DNA from: Lepus europaeus
Lineage: Eukaryota; Chordata; Mammalia; Lagomorpha; Leporidae
Direction of reading: 5' to 3'
Assembly (NCBI RefSeq): GCF_033115175.1
Contig: NC_084836.1
Span: forward strand, 66,073,297 to 66,137,296
DNA length: 64,000 nt
The notes beneath the pieces are model-generated. The model was not told where the DNA came from. It did no database searches and saw only the letters and a program-made list of their open reading frames with translations. Position 1 is the first letter of the stretch. Every line of letters starts with the position of its first letter. Below are positions 23,786-34,757 of this stretch, one piece after another. Made by a program: the position numbers and the translations under genes.

Positions 23786-24135
23786 TTATAAAAAAGACCC
23801 CTTGGGACCCTTGCAGAACTGGACCCTCCCCCGCCCCCCCCCCCCCACCTTGCTGCAGTGGATCAGGCCAGGGCCTCCTCGTGCTCAGAGACTAGGGTGC
23901 AGGTGTCCTGTCTGAAAGCTAATTGCTTTTTTATGAACTAGGCTTTTTCAGGTTTGCAAGGCTCGCTCAGGTGATAGCAAGTGACAGAGGGAAAGCAGGG
24001 AGATCAGAAACCGTGTCAGCAGGCCGCTGGACAAGGGCAGGTTCAAAATGGCAGGCGGAGCCCCCAGCTGCTCCGGGAGTCACCCACGCCCCAGATCTCT
24101 CTCTGCTTCCTCCCCTCCTCCTCTACTGGGTTTAC

Positions 24136-24214
24136 TTCTCCCAGTTTCTCTCTCTCTGTGTCTCTCTCTCCGTCTCGGTCTCTCTCTCTGTCTCGGTCTC
24201 TCTCTGTGTGTGTG

Positions 24215-24245
<31 letters not shown>

Positions 24246-24275
24246 GTCTCTCTCTTTCTCTCTCTCTCTCTCTGA
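24136..24275 (+). repeat. CT-rich low-complexity tract
   Basis: About 140 bases of TCTCTCTG/TCTCTGTC-type units. It gives serine/leucine-rich open frames on both strands that should not be read as proteins. Confidence 0.9.
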
Positions 24276-24584
24276 GCAGGTGAAGAACCTGAGCCTGGAT
24301 CAAGGCACAGCTATTTTAGACTAGGCCTCCATCTTATAACTCAGGCCTGACCAGGTCCTGAACCCTAAGCCAAAAGCTCCTGAAAGAAAAAAGTTAAATA
24401 AACTCCCTTTGCCAAAAACTCCCCTAGCAATAGGCAGTCACCTTCCTCCTCTACCTGTGTCTCTGAGCACACAGGGACGAGTGCATGTGGAAAAGCTCAT
24501 TGTGGCTCAGGGTAGCCTGAGCCAGGTCTGGAGCCTGGGGGGTGGGATTTGGCCATTACGCACAGAACACGCAGCTCAAGATGA

Positions 24585-24694
24585 CTTCACAGATTGGAGA
24601 CATACTTGTGTCCTGTGCCGGATTAGAGACATCCTCACGCTTCACAGATTGGAGACATACTTGTGTCCTGTGCCGGATTAGAGACATCCTCACG
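24585..24694 (+). repeat. perfect 55-bp tandem duplication
   Basis: Two consecutive, apparently identical 55-base units (24585-24639 and 24640-24694) begin CTTCACAGATTGGAGACATA. A further partial echo (GAGACATCC / AGAAATATCTTCAC) follows. Confidence 0.92.
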
Positions 24695-24896
24695 CTAGAA
24701 ATATCTTCACCGTTTACCTTAAATCCGCACCAGACTGGGCGACTTCACTTTCTCTGGCAACCTCACCTGTGAGAGCAGGAGCAGGTGTGTTGTGCTCAGC
24801 ATGGAGCTCCCATGCCCACTGGTAGACGAGTATGGCAAGCATTCAGTACACTTGTTGAAGTATTTAGTTGTTGAAGGGGAAGGCCCCGCAGAGATC

Positions 24897-24923
24897 AAAC
24901 ACACACACACACACACACACACC
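24897..24923 (+). repeat. (CA)n microsatellite
   Basis: Thirteen or so CA units, uninterrupted. Confidence 0.9.
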
Positions 24924-25371
24924 ATAGCTATTTCTTTGGTCAACCATCCCCAGGGGCCAGCTTTCAATGGGCAAATTGAGTCATTGAACAAAACTAGACT
25001 GGAGTACTTAGCAAGTGTTGAGGTCTATGCTAAATGAATTAAGTACACTGAGGTTCCTGTTCTCGAAACGGTAATCAACCAGCGAGAGCAATAGATTTCA
25101 AGACGGATAGCTACACTCCACGGTGAGAAGCTGCAGAGATAAACAATGTACTGTAGAACCAAAGGTGAAGTGGTGAACCAGGGGAGGTGAGGGGGTGAGC
25201 TCACTCCGGGGAGGAGGTGACACCAGGGCTGGAGCAGCAGATGGAGAGGGCAGAGCATTGGTGACCCAGGATCAGCGTGAACTGGAGCAGAAGCTCCTCA
25301 ACCCGTGATGGGCTACGTCCTGACAAATCCATCGTAAGTGAAGGTATCGTTAAATCAAAGTATACTGAAGA

Positions 25372-25652
25372 GGGAATAAGCCTGTAGCCCAGCAGTTAAG
25401 ACACCCACGGCCCACATCACATTCGATTCCCAGCTGCCACTGCTGATTCTAGCTTCCTGCCCACGTGGACCCTGAGAGGCAGTGATGGTGGCTCACGTGA
25501 CTGGGTGGCTGCCACCCATGTGGGAGACCTGGCTTGGGCTCCTGATTCCCGGCTCCAGCCCAGCCCTGGTGGATAGGAGTGTTCTGTCTTGCTCTCTCTC
25601 TCTCTCCCTCTCTCCCTCTTTCCCTGTGTGTGTGTGCTCCCCCAAATAAATT
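25372..25652 (+). mobile_element. CSINE, diverged
   Basis: 'taagcctgtagcccagcagtt' through 'ctagcttcctgcccacgtgg' to a CT-rich end and AAATAAATTCG. Confidence 0.75.
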
Positions 25653-26156
25653 CGAACAGACTGGATATGCATAACCCCTAGCAAACATGCGAGGTTGGGG
25701 ATACAGCACACTACGGCGTGCCGGCTGTTGACCCTTGTGATCTCCGTGCTCACTGCGGCTCGCTACTGCTGCCCTGCGTCCCAAGAGAGCATTGTACCAC
25801 ATATCGTTAGCCCCGAAAAAAAGCCAAAATTCAAAGCTCAAAATAACCCTAAGCCAAAATTAGCATCATCTGGAGACCATGTGTATAACACATTAGTGAG
25901 TAGGGAGTGCTGCATGGAGTTAAAAAATGAGGAGGGACAGGTAAGAGGGCCAGGTTACTAAAGGTTTTGGAGTTAAGAAATGGGGTAAACCTTGGGAGAG
26001 CCCTCTAGCATTAGCACGGAGGCAGGCTGCAGTGTAGACGGACTGCAGGCCAGAAGAGCAGTGAAACACTAAGACAGCATCATCAGGAGGAGAGGGGGCC
26101 TCCGCCTGTGGATGGTTAGGTATGTTAGAAAAAAGCCTGCAAGAGACCATTAACAG

Positions 26157-26410
26157 GTCTCTTGGTAAAGCCACAGCCTAAAATGCCAGTGTCCCCCAAG
26201 GGCACCGGTTTAAGTCCTGGCTGCTCCACTTCCAATCCAGCTCCCTGCAAATGCACCTGAGGAAGCAGTGGGAGACAGACCAAATGCTTGGGCCCCTGCA
26301 CCCACATGGGAGACCCAGAGGAAGCTCCCGGCTCCTGGCTTTGGCCTGGCTCAGTGTTGGCTATTGCAGCCATTTGGAAAGTGAACCAACGGATGGAAGA
26401 CACCGCTCTC

Positions 26411-26444
<34 letters not shown>

Positions 26445-26482
26445 CTGTACCTCTACCTTTCAAATAAATAAGTAAATCTTAA
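26157..26482 (+). mobile_element. CSINE
   Basis: The core 'ggctgctccacttccaatcc' is intact, with a CT run at 26405-26442 and an AAATAAATAAGTAAATC tail. The first bases of the head are diverged. Confidence 0.88.
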
Positions 26483-27071
26483 GGAAAGAAAGAAAAAAGA
26501 ACAGAAGCCTACAAACCCAAAACCCTGTCCCCAGGGACCGGCTGTGAACATCACATCTGTCCCCATTCCTCTCCGGGCTGCCTAAGGGGAGGTCTCTGGA
26601 GAGAGAGGGAAATCAGTGAGGAAGGACAAGTGGGAGGCAGCCCAGACAAACTTCCTTCACCTTACCACATCGCCCTGCGAAAGAGCTGTGCACCTGCCAG
26701 ACCCCAGGGCTCTCCCCTTCCTCCCTCCCTCGGGCAGTGGAGGGAGGACCTCATGTTGACAGGCACAGCATAGCCTCCTCTGTGGGCTGGAGGCCCCCTT
26801 CAGGCTGCCCACACTCCCCGCTGGGGACACAAGGCTCAGCCTCGGGGCACAGCGGCCCTCTCCTTTCTGGAGCTGATGCAAAGCAGAGTTTTCCAAGAGA
26901 TCATCCAAGCTTCCAGCTGGATGAGGGCACAGCAGATCAACCAGTTCAGATCCCAGGACCCAGACCAGGGCCTGAGCCTTGGGCCCGTCCCCCTGCCCTG
27001 CTCTCTAGAGGGTTCCCAGAACATGCATCCCACTGCTCCCTCTTGAACTCCTTCTAAAGCCCCTGGGCCCT

Positions 27072-27215
27072 GGCGATGGAGTTAGACTGACCTAGGTCCA
27101 ACTCTACCTGGCTATGCGACCTCGCATGTGTCGTCTCATCTCTGTGAACATCAGTTTCTTTGCATGGTAAACAGCAAACACCTGCCATCCATAGCGCGTG
27201 AGCAGAGCCCAGCAT
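27072..27215 (+). mobile_element. probable MIR SINE fragment
   Basis: 'ctctacctggctatgcgacct' followed by 'gaacatcagtttctttgcatgg' follows the MIR core order. Confidence 0.5.
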
Positions 27216-27693
27216 ACAGTCAGAATCTCACACCTGCCTTGCTCCTTGATTCCCAAACCAGGGGTGAATTCTATCTGCACCCCAGAAGACAGCTTGACCC
27301 TCATTCAGTCACCTCACTAATATTTCCCATGTGCCAGCCACTTGCAAGGTGCAAGAAAAACATTCAGTCCCAACCACCATGGAAGCAGCGTTCTTATTGA
27401 GAGATGGATACAATCAAATGATCACACAAATAAAAGCGAGACGACAGCAGTCATGAGTGACTTGCAGGAGGGAACTACTCTCCCGGGAAGTTGTTCCAAG
27501 GACTTGCAGGAATGGAGCCTGGGGCTGGCCCAGCCTGGGGAAAGCTGGGGGCCCTACATTCCTGGTAACTGGTTTCCCAGAAGCTCCAGTTCCCAAAAGC
27601 AAATTCTTTCAGAATGGGAAACTTAGGAGGAGAACCTGGTGTGTTCCCAGGTCCAATCCTGAACCAGCTTCCCCAGAGCCCACGCATACCCCC

Positions 27694-27706
27694 AAAATAA
27701 ATAAAG
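27694..27706 (+). promoter_or_regulatory. GLYCAM1: GLYCAM1 TATA-like box
   Basis: An AAATAAATAAAG stretch lies about 75 bases upstream of the exon 1 ATG at 27778. The position fits a TATA box with a 5' UTR of roughly 45-50 bases. The element is intact although the coding sequence downstream is disrupted. Confidence 0.45.
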
Positions 27707-28568
27707 CCCCTGCCAGCCGCCTCCTCCGCACCTCCACGCAGCCTCCACAGGAAGAGCAGGCCTGCAGCAGCTCCACCATGAGACTCCTCACCATCCTGCT
27801 GCGGGCCAGCCTGGCCTCCACCTCCCTCGCTGTCCTGCAAGGTGAGTGCCCTCAGCTGTCAGACAGGTCCCTGCTCATCGGGGGGCGGGGGGTGAGGTGG
27901 GGAGGGTCAGGTCAGTAGGCTCCAGCGATGACTGAGGTGTGCAGGCAGGAGCGAGGGCTTATGACCCCCAGGAATCCTGCAACCTAGACAGCTTGGGGCT
28001 GCGGCCAAACTGGACCCAAATCAGGGCAAGCCACGGCTCCTCCAAGATTCAAATTAGACTCCAGTCTCAGCGATGCCAGAGCACCCTAGACTTCCCTTCT
28101 CCACACTTCCCTACCCTCTCTGAACAAGAGAACGCACACACTCATTCACCTGCGCCACACACATGGGATACACTAAGCAGCTAGGGGAGGACCTGTCATC
28201 CATGGAACCTCCTCCTGGGAGAAAAAAACAAACATATGCTGTAAATGGCTAGCAACGGAGCAGAGGAAGGCAGAGCTTGGCCTGGAGACCCCTGGTCACG
28301 TTAACCTCTTCTTTTTCAGTGCCAGAAGACAAACTCGCGCCTGAGCACCCAGACGCCCGTGAGTCTCCTGCTGACATCCCTGTTAGAGGAAGTGGGTGGC
28401 GGGGCCAGGTTGTCCGGTAAAGCATGAACTCTCCCCAGGGGACGCAGCGCTGCAGACAGAGTCCCTCCTGGCTTGAGCCTTCCTGATGCACTCAGTGGCC
28501 AAGGTCTCCGGGCCAGGACTCAGTGGAGCAGCCCCAGAGGTACAGTCCTTGGCAGAGTGGGTAGAGGC

Positions 28569-28996
28569 TGTTAGGAAAATGGCGCAGTCTTATCTATGGC
28601 GGGATCTACACCCTGATTTACATCCTAGGCTTTAGCTCCCGCTGCCATTGCTGGAAGCCAGGTGGCCACATGGCACAACCTCTGTTGTCAAGCTCCACCC
28701 CCATCCTAATGGGATTCGCTGCTCCAGCTTCCCTGCCTGCCCTTGGGCAAAGTTTTAATAGGGCCTGTTCCTGAACACGTGGCTCTCTTGGCTTCTCTCT
28801 TCTCTCTTGGCTCCTCTCTTGGCTCTCCTTCTCTCGTCTCTCTCTTCTCTCTCTCTCACTCCCCTCTCTCCTCTCCTCTCTCCTCTTCCTCTCTTCCTCT
28901 CCTTTTCCCTCTTCACCCCCCCTCCTGTCTGCTGGGTTTTCCCCAATAAACCTTTTCCCTTACTCCGGTGGTCAGTGTGCTTTGCGATGGCTAACA
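28569..28996 (+). mobile_element. solo LTR of an endogenous retrovirus, in GLYCAM1 intron 2
   Basis: 428 bases begin TGTTAG and end CTAACA, a perfect 6-base terminal inverted repeat. A CT-rich middle leads to AATAAA at about 28944, 50 bases before the 3' end, as in an LTR R/U5. The flanks share GAGG (28564-28567 and 28997-29000), a possible short target duplication. No internal viral genes are attached. Strand follows the poly(A) signal. The family is not identified. Confidence 0.7.
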
Positions 28997-29284
28997 GAGG
29001 TGATTCCTGATCGCCCGGTGAGGACTCAGATGGTGCATAGGCAGTCAGGGTGGTCCCAGTGGAAATTTGGGGTACAGACTGCTTGCCTTCCCCCCAGGCT
29101 TCTCTTTGAGCAAGGTCAAAAGTGCCTGCCTGCCCACTCCTTGAAAGCCTCCAAATTTACCATGGGAACAGCAAGGGGGTAGTGACTGCACCCTCCTGAG
29201 CTCACAGCTTACAGTGAACACAAGTGACCTAGCTCACCCTTCCGCAAGCCAGATAGGAGAAAGCATCACCAGTCAGGTCTCTTG

Positions 29285-29610
29285 AGGGGTTTTGTCCCCA
29301 CCTTGTGCCTGAATGTCAATCTGATTGCCAAGTTTTGTTTTTACAAAATTGTGCTTAAAAACCCGACTACCACCTGGCCCTGTGGGTCTTTTCCTCTCTT
29401 GGAAGCCACTCCATGCCCCTCTGGCTGGGGGCCTTTGACTCTAGTAAGTCTTGCTTTTTAAATCTCTCTGCTTGTCCGCTTGGAAATTCATCTTCCATGT
29501 GAGACAAAGAACCGAGGTCTTTTCCCTGGAACACTCCCACCAAGATAAAAAGGTTTTGCAAGGATGTCAGGGGTCTCATCAGCCCCAGGTCCCCACCCCA
29601 CAGTCCAAAA
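29285..29610 (+). mobile_element. possible LTR fragment of a class I ERV
   Basis: A CTTAAAA box at 29353, 'cctctcttggaagccactcc', 'gctttttaaatctctctgc' and 'catcttccatgtgagac' follow in the order typical of gammaretrovirus-like LTR R/U5 parts. Ends are unclear and no TG...CA pair was found, so this is tentative. Confidence 0.35.
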
Positions 29611-29765
29611 ACCATGATCACTGCCGGATTCTGTTTTGTCGATTTGTTCTGGACGTGGTTTAACCTCAAGCTAGCTCCCCCAGTTTACCTGGAGAAGCCA
29701 GAGAAGGCAGAGGCAAGCAATTCCCAGCATTCAGAGGAAAAGAAGTATTCAAGAATTCCTCCAAT

Positions 29766-30125
29766 GGGCCAGCGCCACAGCTCACTAGGCTAATCCTCCA
29801 CCTTGTGGCACCGGCACACTGGGTTCTAGTCCCGGTCGGGGCACCGGATTCTGTCCCGGTTGCCTCTCTTCCAGGCCAGCTCTCTGCTGTGGCCCGGGAA
29901 GGCAGTGGAGGATGGCCCAAGTGCTTGGGCCCTGCACCCCATGGGAGACCAGGAGAAGCACCTGGCTCCTGCCATCGGATCAGCGTGGTGCACCTGCTGC
30001 AGCACGCCAGCCACGGCAGCCATTGGAGGGTGAACCAACAGCAAAAAGGAAGACCTTTCTCTCTGTCTCTCTCTCTCACTGTCCACTCTGCCTGTCAAAA
30101 AATTAAAAAAAATAATTAAAAAAAA
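29766..30125 (+). mobile_element. CSINE2, young, with target-site duplication
   Basis: Full-length CSINE2 head 'ggctaatcctccacc' and 'tctagtcccggtcggggcac', with the tail ending in an A-run. It is flanked by AAGAATTCCTCCAAT (29751-29765) and AAGAACTCCTCCAAT (30126-30140). GLYCAM1 intron 2. Confidence 0.95.
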
Positions 30126-30279
30126 AAGAACTCCTCCAATGCCCTGGATAATGGGACAAGCATTTGCAAAGTTAACCTCTTTTCATTGGGAAGGCGAATT
30201 TGCCAGCAGAAATGGAATTCCCAGTCAATGGTATTCCAAATCAGGGACAAGACTTTCAGGGGCTCCTAGATGTGTATCT

Positions 30280-30589
30280 TTTTATTATTATTATTCATTA
30301 TTTAAAAGGCAGACACAGAGAGAGAGAGAGGTCTTCCACCCACTGGTTCACTCCGCAAACAGCTGAAATGACCAGAGCTGGGCCAATCCAAAGCCAGGAG
30401 CCAGGAGCTTCTTCTGGGTCTTCCACATGGGTGCAGTGTCCCAAGAACTTGGGCCACCTTCTACTGCTTTCCCAGGCCACATCAGAGAGCTGGATCGGAA
30501 GAGGAGCAGGCAGGTCTTGAACCAGCACCCAAATGGGATGTGGGCATTGCAGGCGGTGGCTTTATCCACTATGCCACAGAGCCAGCCCC
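30280..30589 (-). mobile_element. CSINE, antisense
   Basis: Starts at inverted tail 'tattcattatttaaaaggca' and ends in the inverted head 'ccacagagccagcccc'. GLYCAM1 intron 2. Confidence 0.88.
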
Positions 30590-30683
30590 AGATTTGGGTT
30601 ATGATGTGTGCTTAATCCTATATGCTCAACCTAAAGCAACCGAGTATATTGTAATACAACCATATTAAGAAATCAATCATCAG

Positions 30684-31012
30684 GGCCGGCGCTGTGGCTC
30701 AATAGGCTAATCCTCCGTCTTGCGGCACCGGCACACCAGGTTCTAGTCCCGGTCGGGGCACCGATCCTGTCCCGGTTGCCCCTCTTCCAGGCCAGCTCTC
30801 TGCTGTGGCCAGGGAGTGCAGTGGAGGATGGCCCAAGTGCTTGGGCCCTGCACCCCATGGGAGACCAGGAGAAGCACCTGGCTCCTGCCTTCGGATCAGC
30901 GCGGTGCGCCGGCCGCAGCGCACCAGCCGCGGCGGCCATTAGAGGGTGAACCAACCGCAAAAAGGAAGACCTTTCTCTCTGTCTCTCTCTCTCACTGTCC
31001 ACTCTGCCTGTC

Positions 31013-31041
<29 letters not shown>
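30684..31041 (+). mobile_element. CSINE2, young, with 17-bp target-site duplication
   Basis: A nearly intact CSINE2 with a (AAAAG)n-modified poly-A end. Perfect flanks AAGAAATCAATCATCAG lie at 30667-30683 and 31042-31058. GLYCAM1 intron 2. Confidence 0.96.
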
Positions 31042-31043
<2 letters not shown>

Positions 31044-32053
31044 GAAATCAATCATCAGAAAATACAACCAGAAAAGGAATTTATATTTTAAATTTTTAAA
31101 TTCAAGTGTACCTGCCATAACATAAAATAAACACTAGACTGTAAAACAAACAAAAAAAAAAGTCCTACATGTTAATTAGGCATATGTTAATTAGGCGATG
31201 ACTCAACCCTGTTTACCTCCTATCTCAGATGGTTAAAGGACAAGAACCAGCACCTGCCAGCTGCTTCTCACTGTGCCCTCTCTGCTCCATCGCTTGGTGC
31301 CAGCTCCCCAGTTGTTCCCTATCAACCACCCAGGAAGGACCAGGTCTTCCCGAGGACCTTTCCAAGGAGACGCTCATCTCCAGAGAGGAGCTGGCCTCCC
31401 AAGAGAATGTGGTGGTAAACTCCACCAAACCAAAGAGCGAAAATCCCAAGCTGCTTCACGCCACACCCCGAGAGGACAGGTTCGTGAATGTGAGCTACGA
31501 TTGGAAGAGACTACAGCGCTCCCTCCACTGCAGGTAGGAAAAAGGCGGGGCTGGAGCCCGCTTGGGAGGAAATGGGTGGGGTTAGGAAGAGGCGCACGGT
31601 CCGGGGATTGCCTGAGCAAAGTCCTCGCTAGAGTGCAGGAGACAGCGGGGAGGGAGACAGTCTGAACTTGACATTTCTCTCTCCATCCTCCCAGCTACCA
31701 CCTCAGAGGGAAAATTGGCCAAGCTTGACCATAAGATAGGGAAGATCTGGACAAAGCAGTGTAAGGAATCAGGAACTCTGGGAAACCTAGTCCCCAGTGC
31801 CCTCTCTCTTCTCAGCACGTGGGCCTGTGCTCTGCCACCAAGTGCAGGTGTGGCTGGGGCGGGGGGCAGGGAATATCAGCGAAGCGTCAGAGACAGCCCC
31901 CCCCCCTTACAGGCATTGGGCTATTTGTGACCTACAAAAGTGGCCTCATCATCCGGCTCTGTGGGATGCAGCTCCTACTATACAGAAGGCCCTACGTCCA
32001 AATGCTTTATGCATAGCCACCAGCTAAGCCCTGCAAAGACATAAAGTTAGGGG

Positions 32054-32193
32054 GGATCGGTGCAGCTCTGGCTATTGTGGCCATTTGGGGAGTGAACCAA
32101 TAGAAGGAAGACCTTTCTCTCTGTCTCTCCCTCTCAGTGTCTGTAACTCTACCTCTCAAATAAATAAATAAAATCTATTTAAAAAAAAAAAAA
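32054..32193 (+). mobile_element. CSINE 3' fragment
   Basis: Only the 3' third is present, from 'gatcggtgcagctctggc' to the AAATAAATAAATAAAATC tail. Confidence 0.8.
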
Positions 32194-32489
32194 GACTTCT
32201 ACAAAGTTAACCCTATTTTCAGGTAAAGAAAGTGAAATACAGTTTCCCACCACTATTCTGTTTTTAATATTTTTTGCATTGACTTGACATATAAGTAAAC
32301 GTATCTGTGGAGTGCAGTGTGATATTTCTACACATGTATGCCATGTGAATGATCAAATCAAATATAAATATAATTATCATCAGCCACAGTTACCCTAGTA
32401 TTACCAGTATTCTTTGTATCTTCCTGGAATGAGAGGGATGGACAGCTTCCTGTGGACCCTTAAGGTCTCTGAGTTGGATTAAATAGGAT

Positions 32490-34349
32490 ACAAATTAGGG
32501 AGCAGGAGGTTAGCCCACAGTTAAGACATCCCATATGGTCTTTTTTTTTTTTTTTCCCCATGATATCTTGGCTTTCCATGCCTGCTATACTCTCATGGGC
32601 TCTTCAGCCAGATCTGAATGCCTTGAGGGCTGATTCTGAGGCCGGAGTGTTGTTTAGGACATCTGCCATCCTATGAGTCTGCTGTGTATCCCACTTCCCA
32701 TGTTGGATCTTTCTCTCCCTTTTTGATTCTATCAGTTAGTATTAGCAGATACTTGTCTTGTTTGTGTGATCTCTTTGACTCTTAGACCTATCAGAGCTAT
32801 CAATTGTGAGCTGAAATTGATCACTTGGACTAGTGCGATGGCATTGGTACATGCCATCTTGATGGAATTGTGTTGGAATCCCCTGCACATTTCTAACTCC
32901 ACCATTTGCGGCCAGTCCGATTGAGCATGTTCCAAATTGTTCATCTCCTACCTCTCTTTTTCCACTCTTAGATTTAACAGGGATCACTTTTCAGTTAAAA
33001 TTTAAACACCTGAGAATAATTGTGTGTTAATTACTGAGTTCAACCAATAGTACTAGAACAACAACAACAACAACAAATACTAAAAAGGATAAAGTATTAC
33101 ATTGTACATCTAAAGTCAGGACAGGAGCTGATCAGTTCATTGTTGCTTATAGTGTCCATTTCACTTAACAGGTTTCCTCTTTGGCGCTCAGTTGTCATCG
33201 ATCAGGGAAAACAAGTGATATTTTTCTCTTTGGGACTGGCTTAATTCACTCAGCATGATGTTTTCCAGATTGCTCCATCTTGTTGCAAATGACTGGGTTT
33301 CATTGTTTCTTACTGCTGTATAGTATTCTATGGAGTACATGTCCCATAGTGGAAAGAACGGGGCCATCAAAGAAGGAGATACCCTTCTCCGAAGGGAGGA
33401 GAGAACCTCCACTTTGACTATGACCCTATCGGAATAAGACCAAAGTCAGCGAACTCTAAAGGCTTCCATAGCCCTGGCAACTCATGACTAGAGCCTAGGG
33501 AGATTACTGACGCCATGAACAGGAGTGTCAAATTGTTAAGTCAGCAACAGGAGTCACTGTGTACTTACACCCCATGCGGGATCTGTCCCTAATGTGTCGT
33601 CTAAAGCCAAGTGATGCTATGACTGGTACTGAAACAGTATTTTTATACTTTGCGTTTCTGTGTGGGCGCAGACTGATGAGGTCTTTGCTAATTATATACT
33701 GAAGTGATCTTCTGTATATAAAGAGAATTGGAAATGAAAAAAAAAAAAAACAACCTGGTGTTAAAATGGAAATGGCATAGAAAATTAATTATTTTGAAAA
33801 AAAAAATTATGTAGGATCTCTGTCTTTAATGTGCTGTACATTGCTATTTAATGCTATAATTAGTAATCCAATGGTAGTTTTTTCACTCGATGTTGCTATA
33901 TGGGCAAAATGTTGAAACCTTTACCTAATATATACTAAATGGATCTTCTGTATACAAAGAGAATTGAAAATGAATCTTTACATGAATGGAAGGGGAAAGG
34001 GAGCGGGAGGGGGGAGGTTCGCGGGCGGGAGGGAAGTTATGGGAGGGGGGAAGCCATTGTAACCCACAAGCTATACTTTGGAAATTTATATTCATTAAAT
34101 AAAAGTTTAATAAAAAAAAAAGATTTATAAAAAAAAAAAAAGACATCCCATATGGGCGCTGGTTTGAGTCCCAGATGCTCCACTTCCCATTCAGCTCTCT
34201 GCTGTGGCCTGGGAAAGCAGTGGAAAATGGCCCAAGTCCTTGGGCCCCTGCACCCATGTGGGAGACCCGGAAGAGGATCCTGGCTTCTGGCTTTCAATCA
34301 GCTCAGCTCCAGCCGTTGCTGCTACTTGGGGAGTGAACCATCAGATGGA

Positions 34350-34397
<48 letters not shown>

Positions 34398-34460
34398 GTG
34401 CCTCTGCCTCTCTGTAACTCTGCTTTTCAAATCAATAAATAAATCTTTAAAGAAAAAAAA
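32490..34460 (+). mobile_element. CSINE interrupted by a LINE-1
   Basis: The SINE head lies at about 32490-32538 and its remainder at 34141-34460, ending in a CT run and AAATCAATAAATAAATC. The two parts join exactly at the duplicated 'agacatcccatatgg'. Confidence 0.88.
32539..34139 (+). mobile_element. LINE-1, 5'-truncated and 5'-inverted (twin priming)
   Basis: Bases 32539 to about 33341 are L1 in reverse. On the minus strand they read the ORF2 C-terminus (NNETQSFATRWSNLENIMLS, ending SLIDDN and stop at 33190) and then the first half of the 3' UTR, up to an internal A-run. Bases from about 33342 to 34139 continue the 3' UTR in the forward direction to AATAAAAGTTTAATAAAA and poly-A. A duplication of 'aagacatcccatatgg' flanks the whole (32523-32538 and 34140-34155). 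This is the classic product of one insertion with inverted 5' part. Only the end of ORF2 is present. Confidence 0.92.
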
Positions 34461-34461
34461 A

Positions 34462-34757
34462 GACACTGGGATACGGTATCAGAGTGCTGGTTTGCATACC
34501 CATCTTCTTGCTAATGCTGGGCGGCAGCGGCGATGGCCCAGGTACTCAGCCTTCTGCCACCCACATGGGAGACCTGTTGAGTTCCTGGTTCCCTGCTTCA
34601 GCCCAGGCCAGCCTCAGGTCCTGCAGGCATTCAGGGAGTGAGCTAGGAGGGAAGCGTTCTCTTGTGTGTGCTCACTAGCTCGCTGGTTCTCCCTCTCTCT
34701 CTCCCTCCCTCCCTCCCTCCCTCCCTCCCTCCCAAATAAATAATAAAAAAAAAAACA
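34462..34757 (+). mobile_element. CSINE, diverged, with (CCCT)n
   Basis: 'gacactgggatacggtatca' through 'ggcccaggtactcagccttc' to a (CTCC)n tract at 34690-34732 and AAATAAATAAT. Confidence 0.75.

Larger units (their letters stand above)
20868..27690. other. LACRT-GLYCAM1 intergenic interval
   Basis: Besides the listed SINEs, the CT-rich tract, the tandem duplication and the microsatellite, no exon is recognised. Bases 22,780-23,060 are A-rich and look like a worn retroelement, but I could not assign it. Confidence 0.5.
27778..31930 (+). pseudogene. GLYCAM1: GLYCAM1 (lactophorin/PP3), coding frame disrupted
   Basis: GLYCAM1 is a secreted mucin-like glycoprotein of lymph-node endothelium and milk; it is a pseudogene in human. 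Exon 1 (27778-27841) encodes the signal MRLLTILLRASLASTSLAVL, like mouse MKFFTVLLFASLAATSLALL. Exon 2 (28320-28358) encodes VPEDKLAPEHPDA. Exon 3 (to 31533, GTAGGA donor) carries the family signature EDLSKETLISREEL and ENVVVNSTKP. Exon 4 (from 31695) encodes ATTSEGKLAKLDHKI, like bovine ASTTEGKLMELGHKI. Exons 1, 2 and 4 require phase-1 junctions. In exon 3 the signature lies in one frame, LEETTALP near 31500 in a second, and the frame needed to join exon 4 is the third. Translating the signature frame across the exon 3-4 junction hits TGA after 12 codons, before the C-terminal helix. Intron 2 is swollen by LTRs and three SINEs. Gene identity is strong; loss of function is inferred. Confidence 0.75.

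Noticed and set aside
24290-24420. Possible LTR 3' end with AATAAAC
   Set aside because: The hexamer and a few LTR-like words are present, but no TG...CA ends or flanking duplication could be found next to the CT-rich tract.
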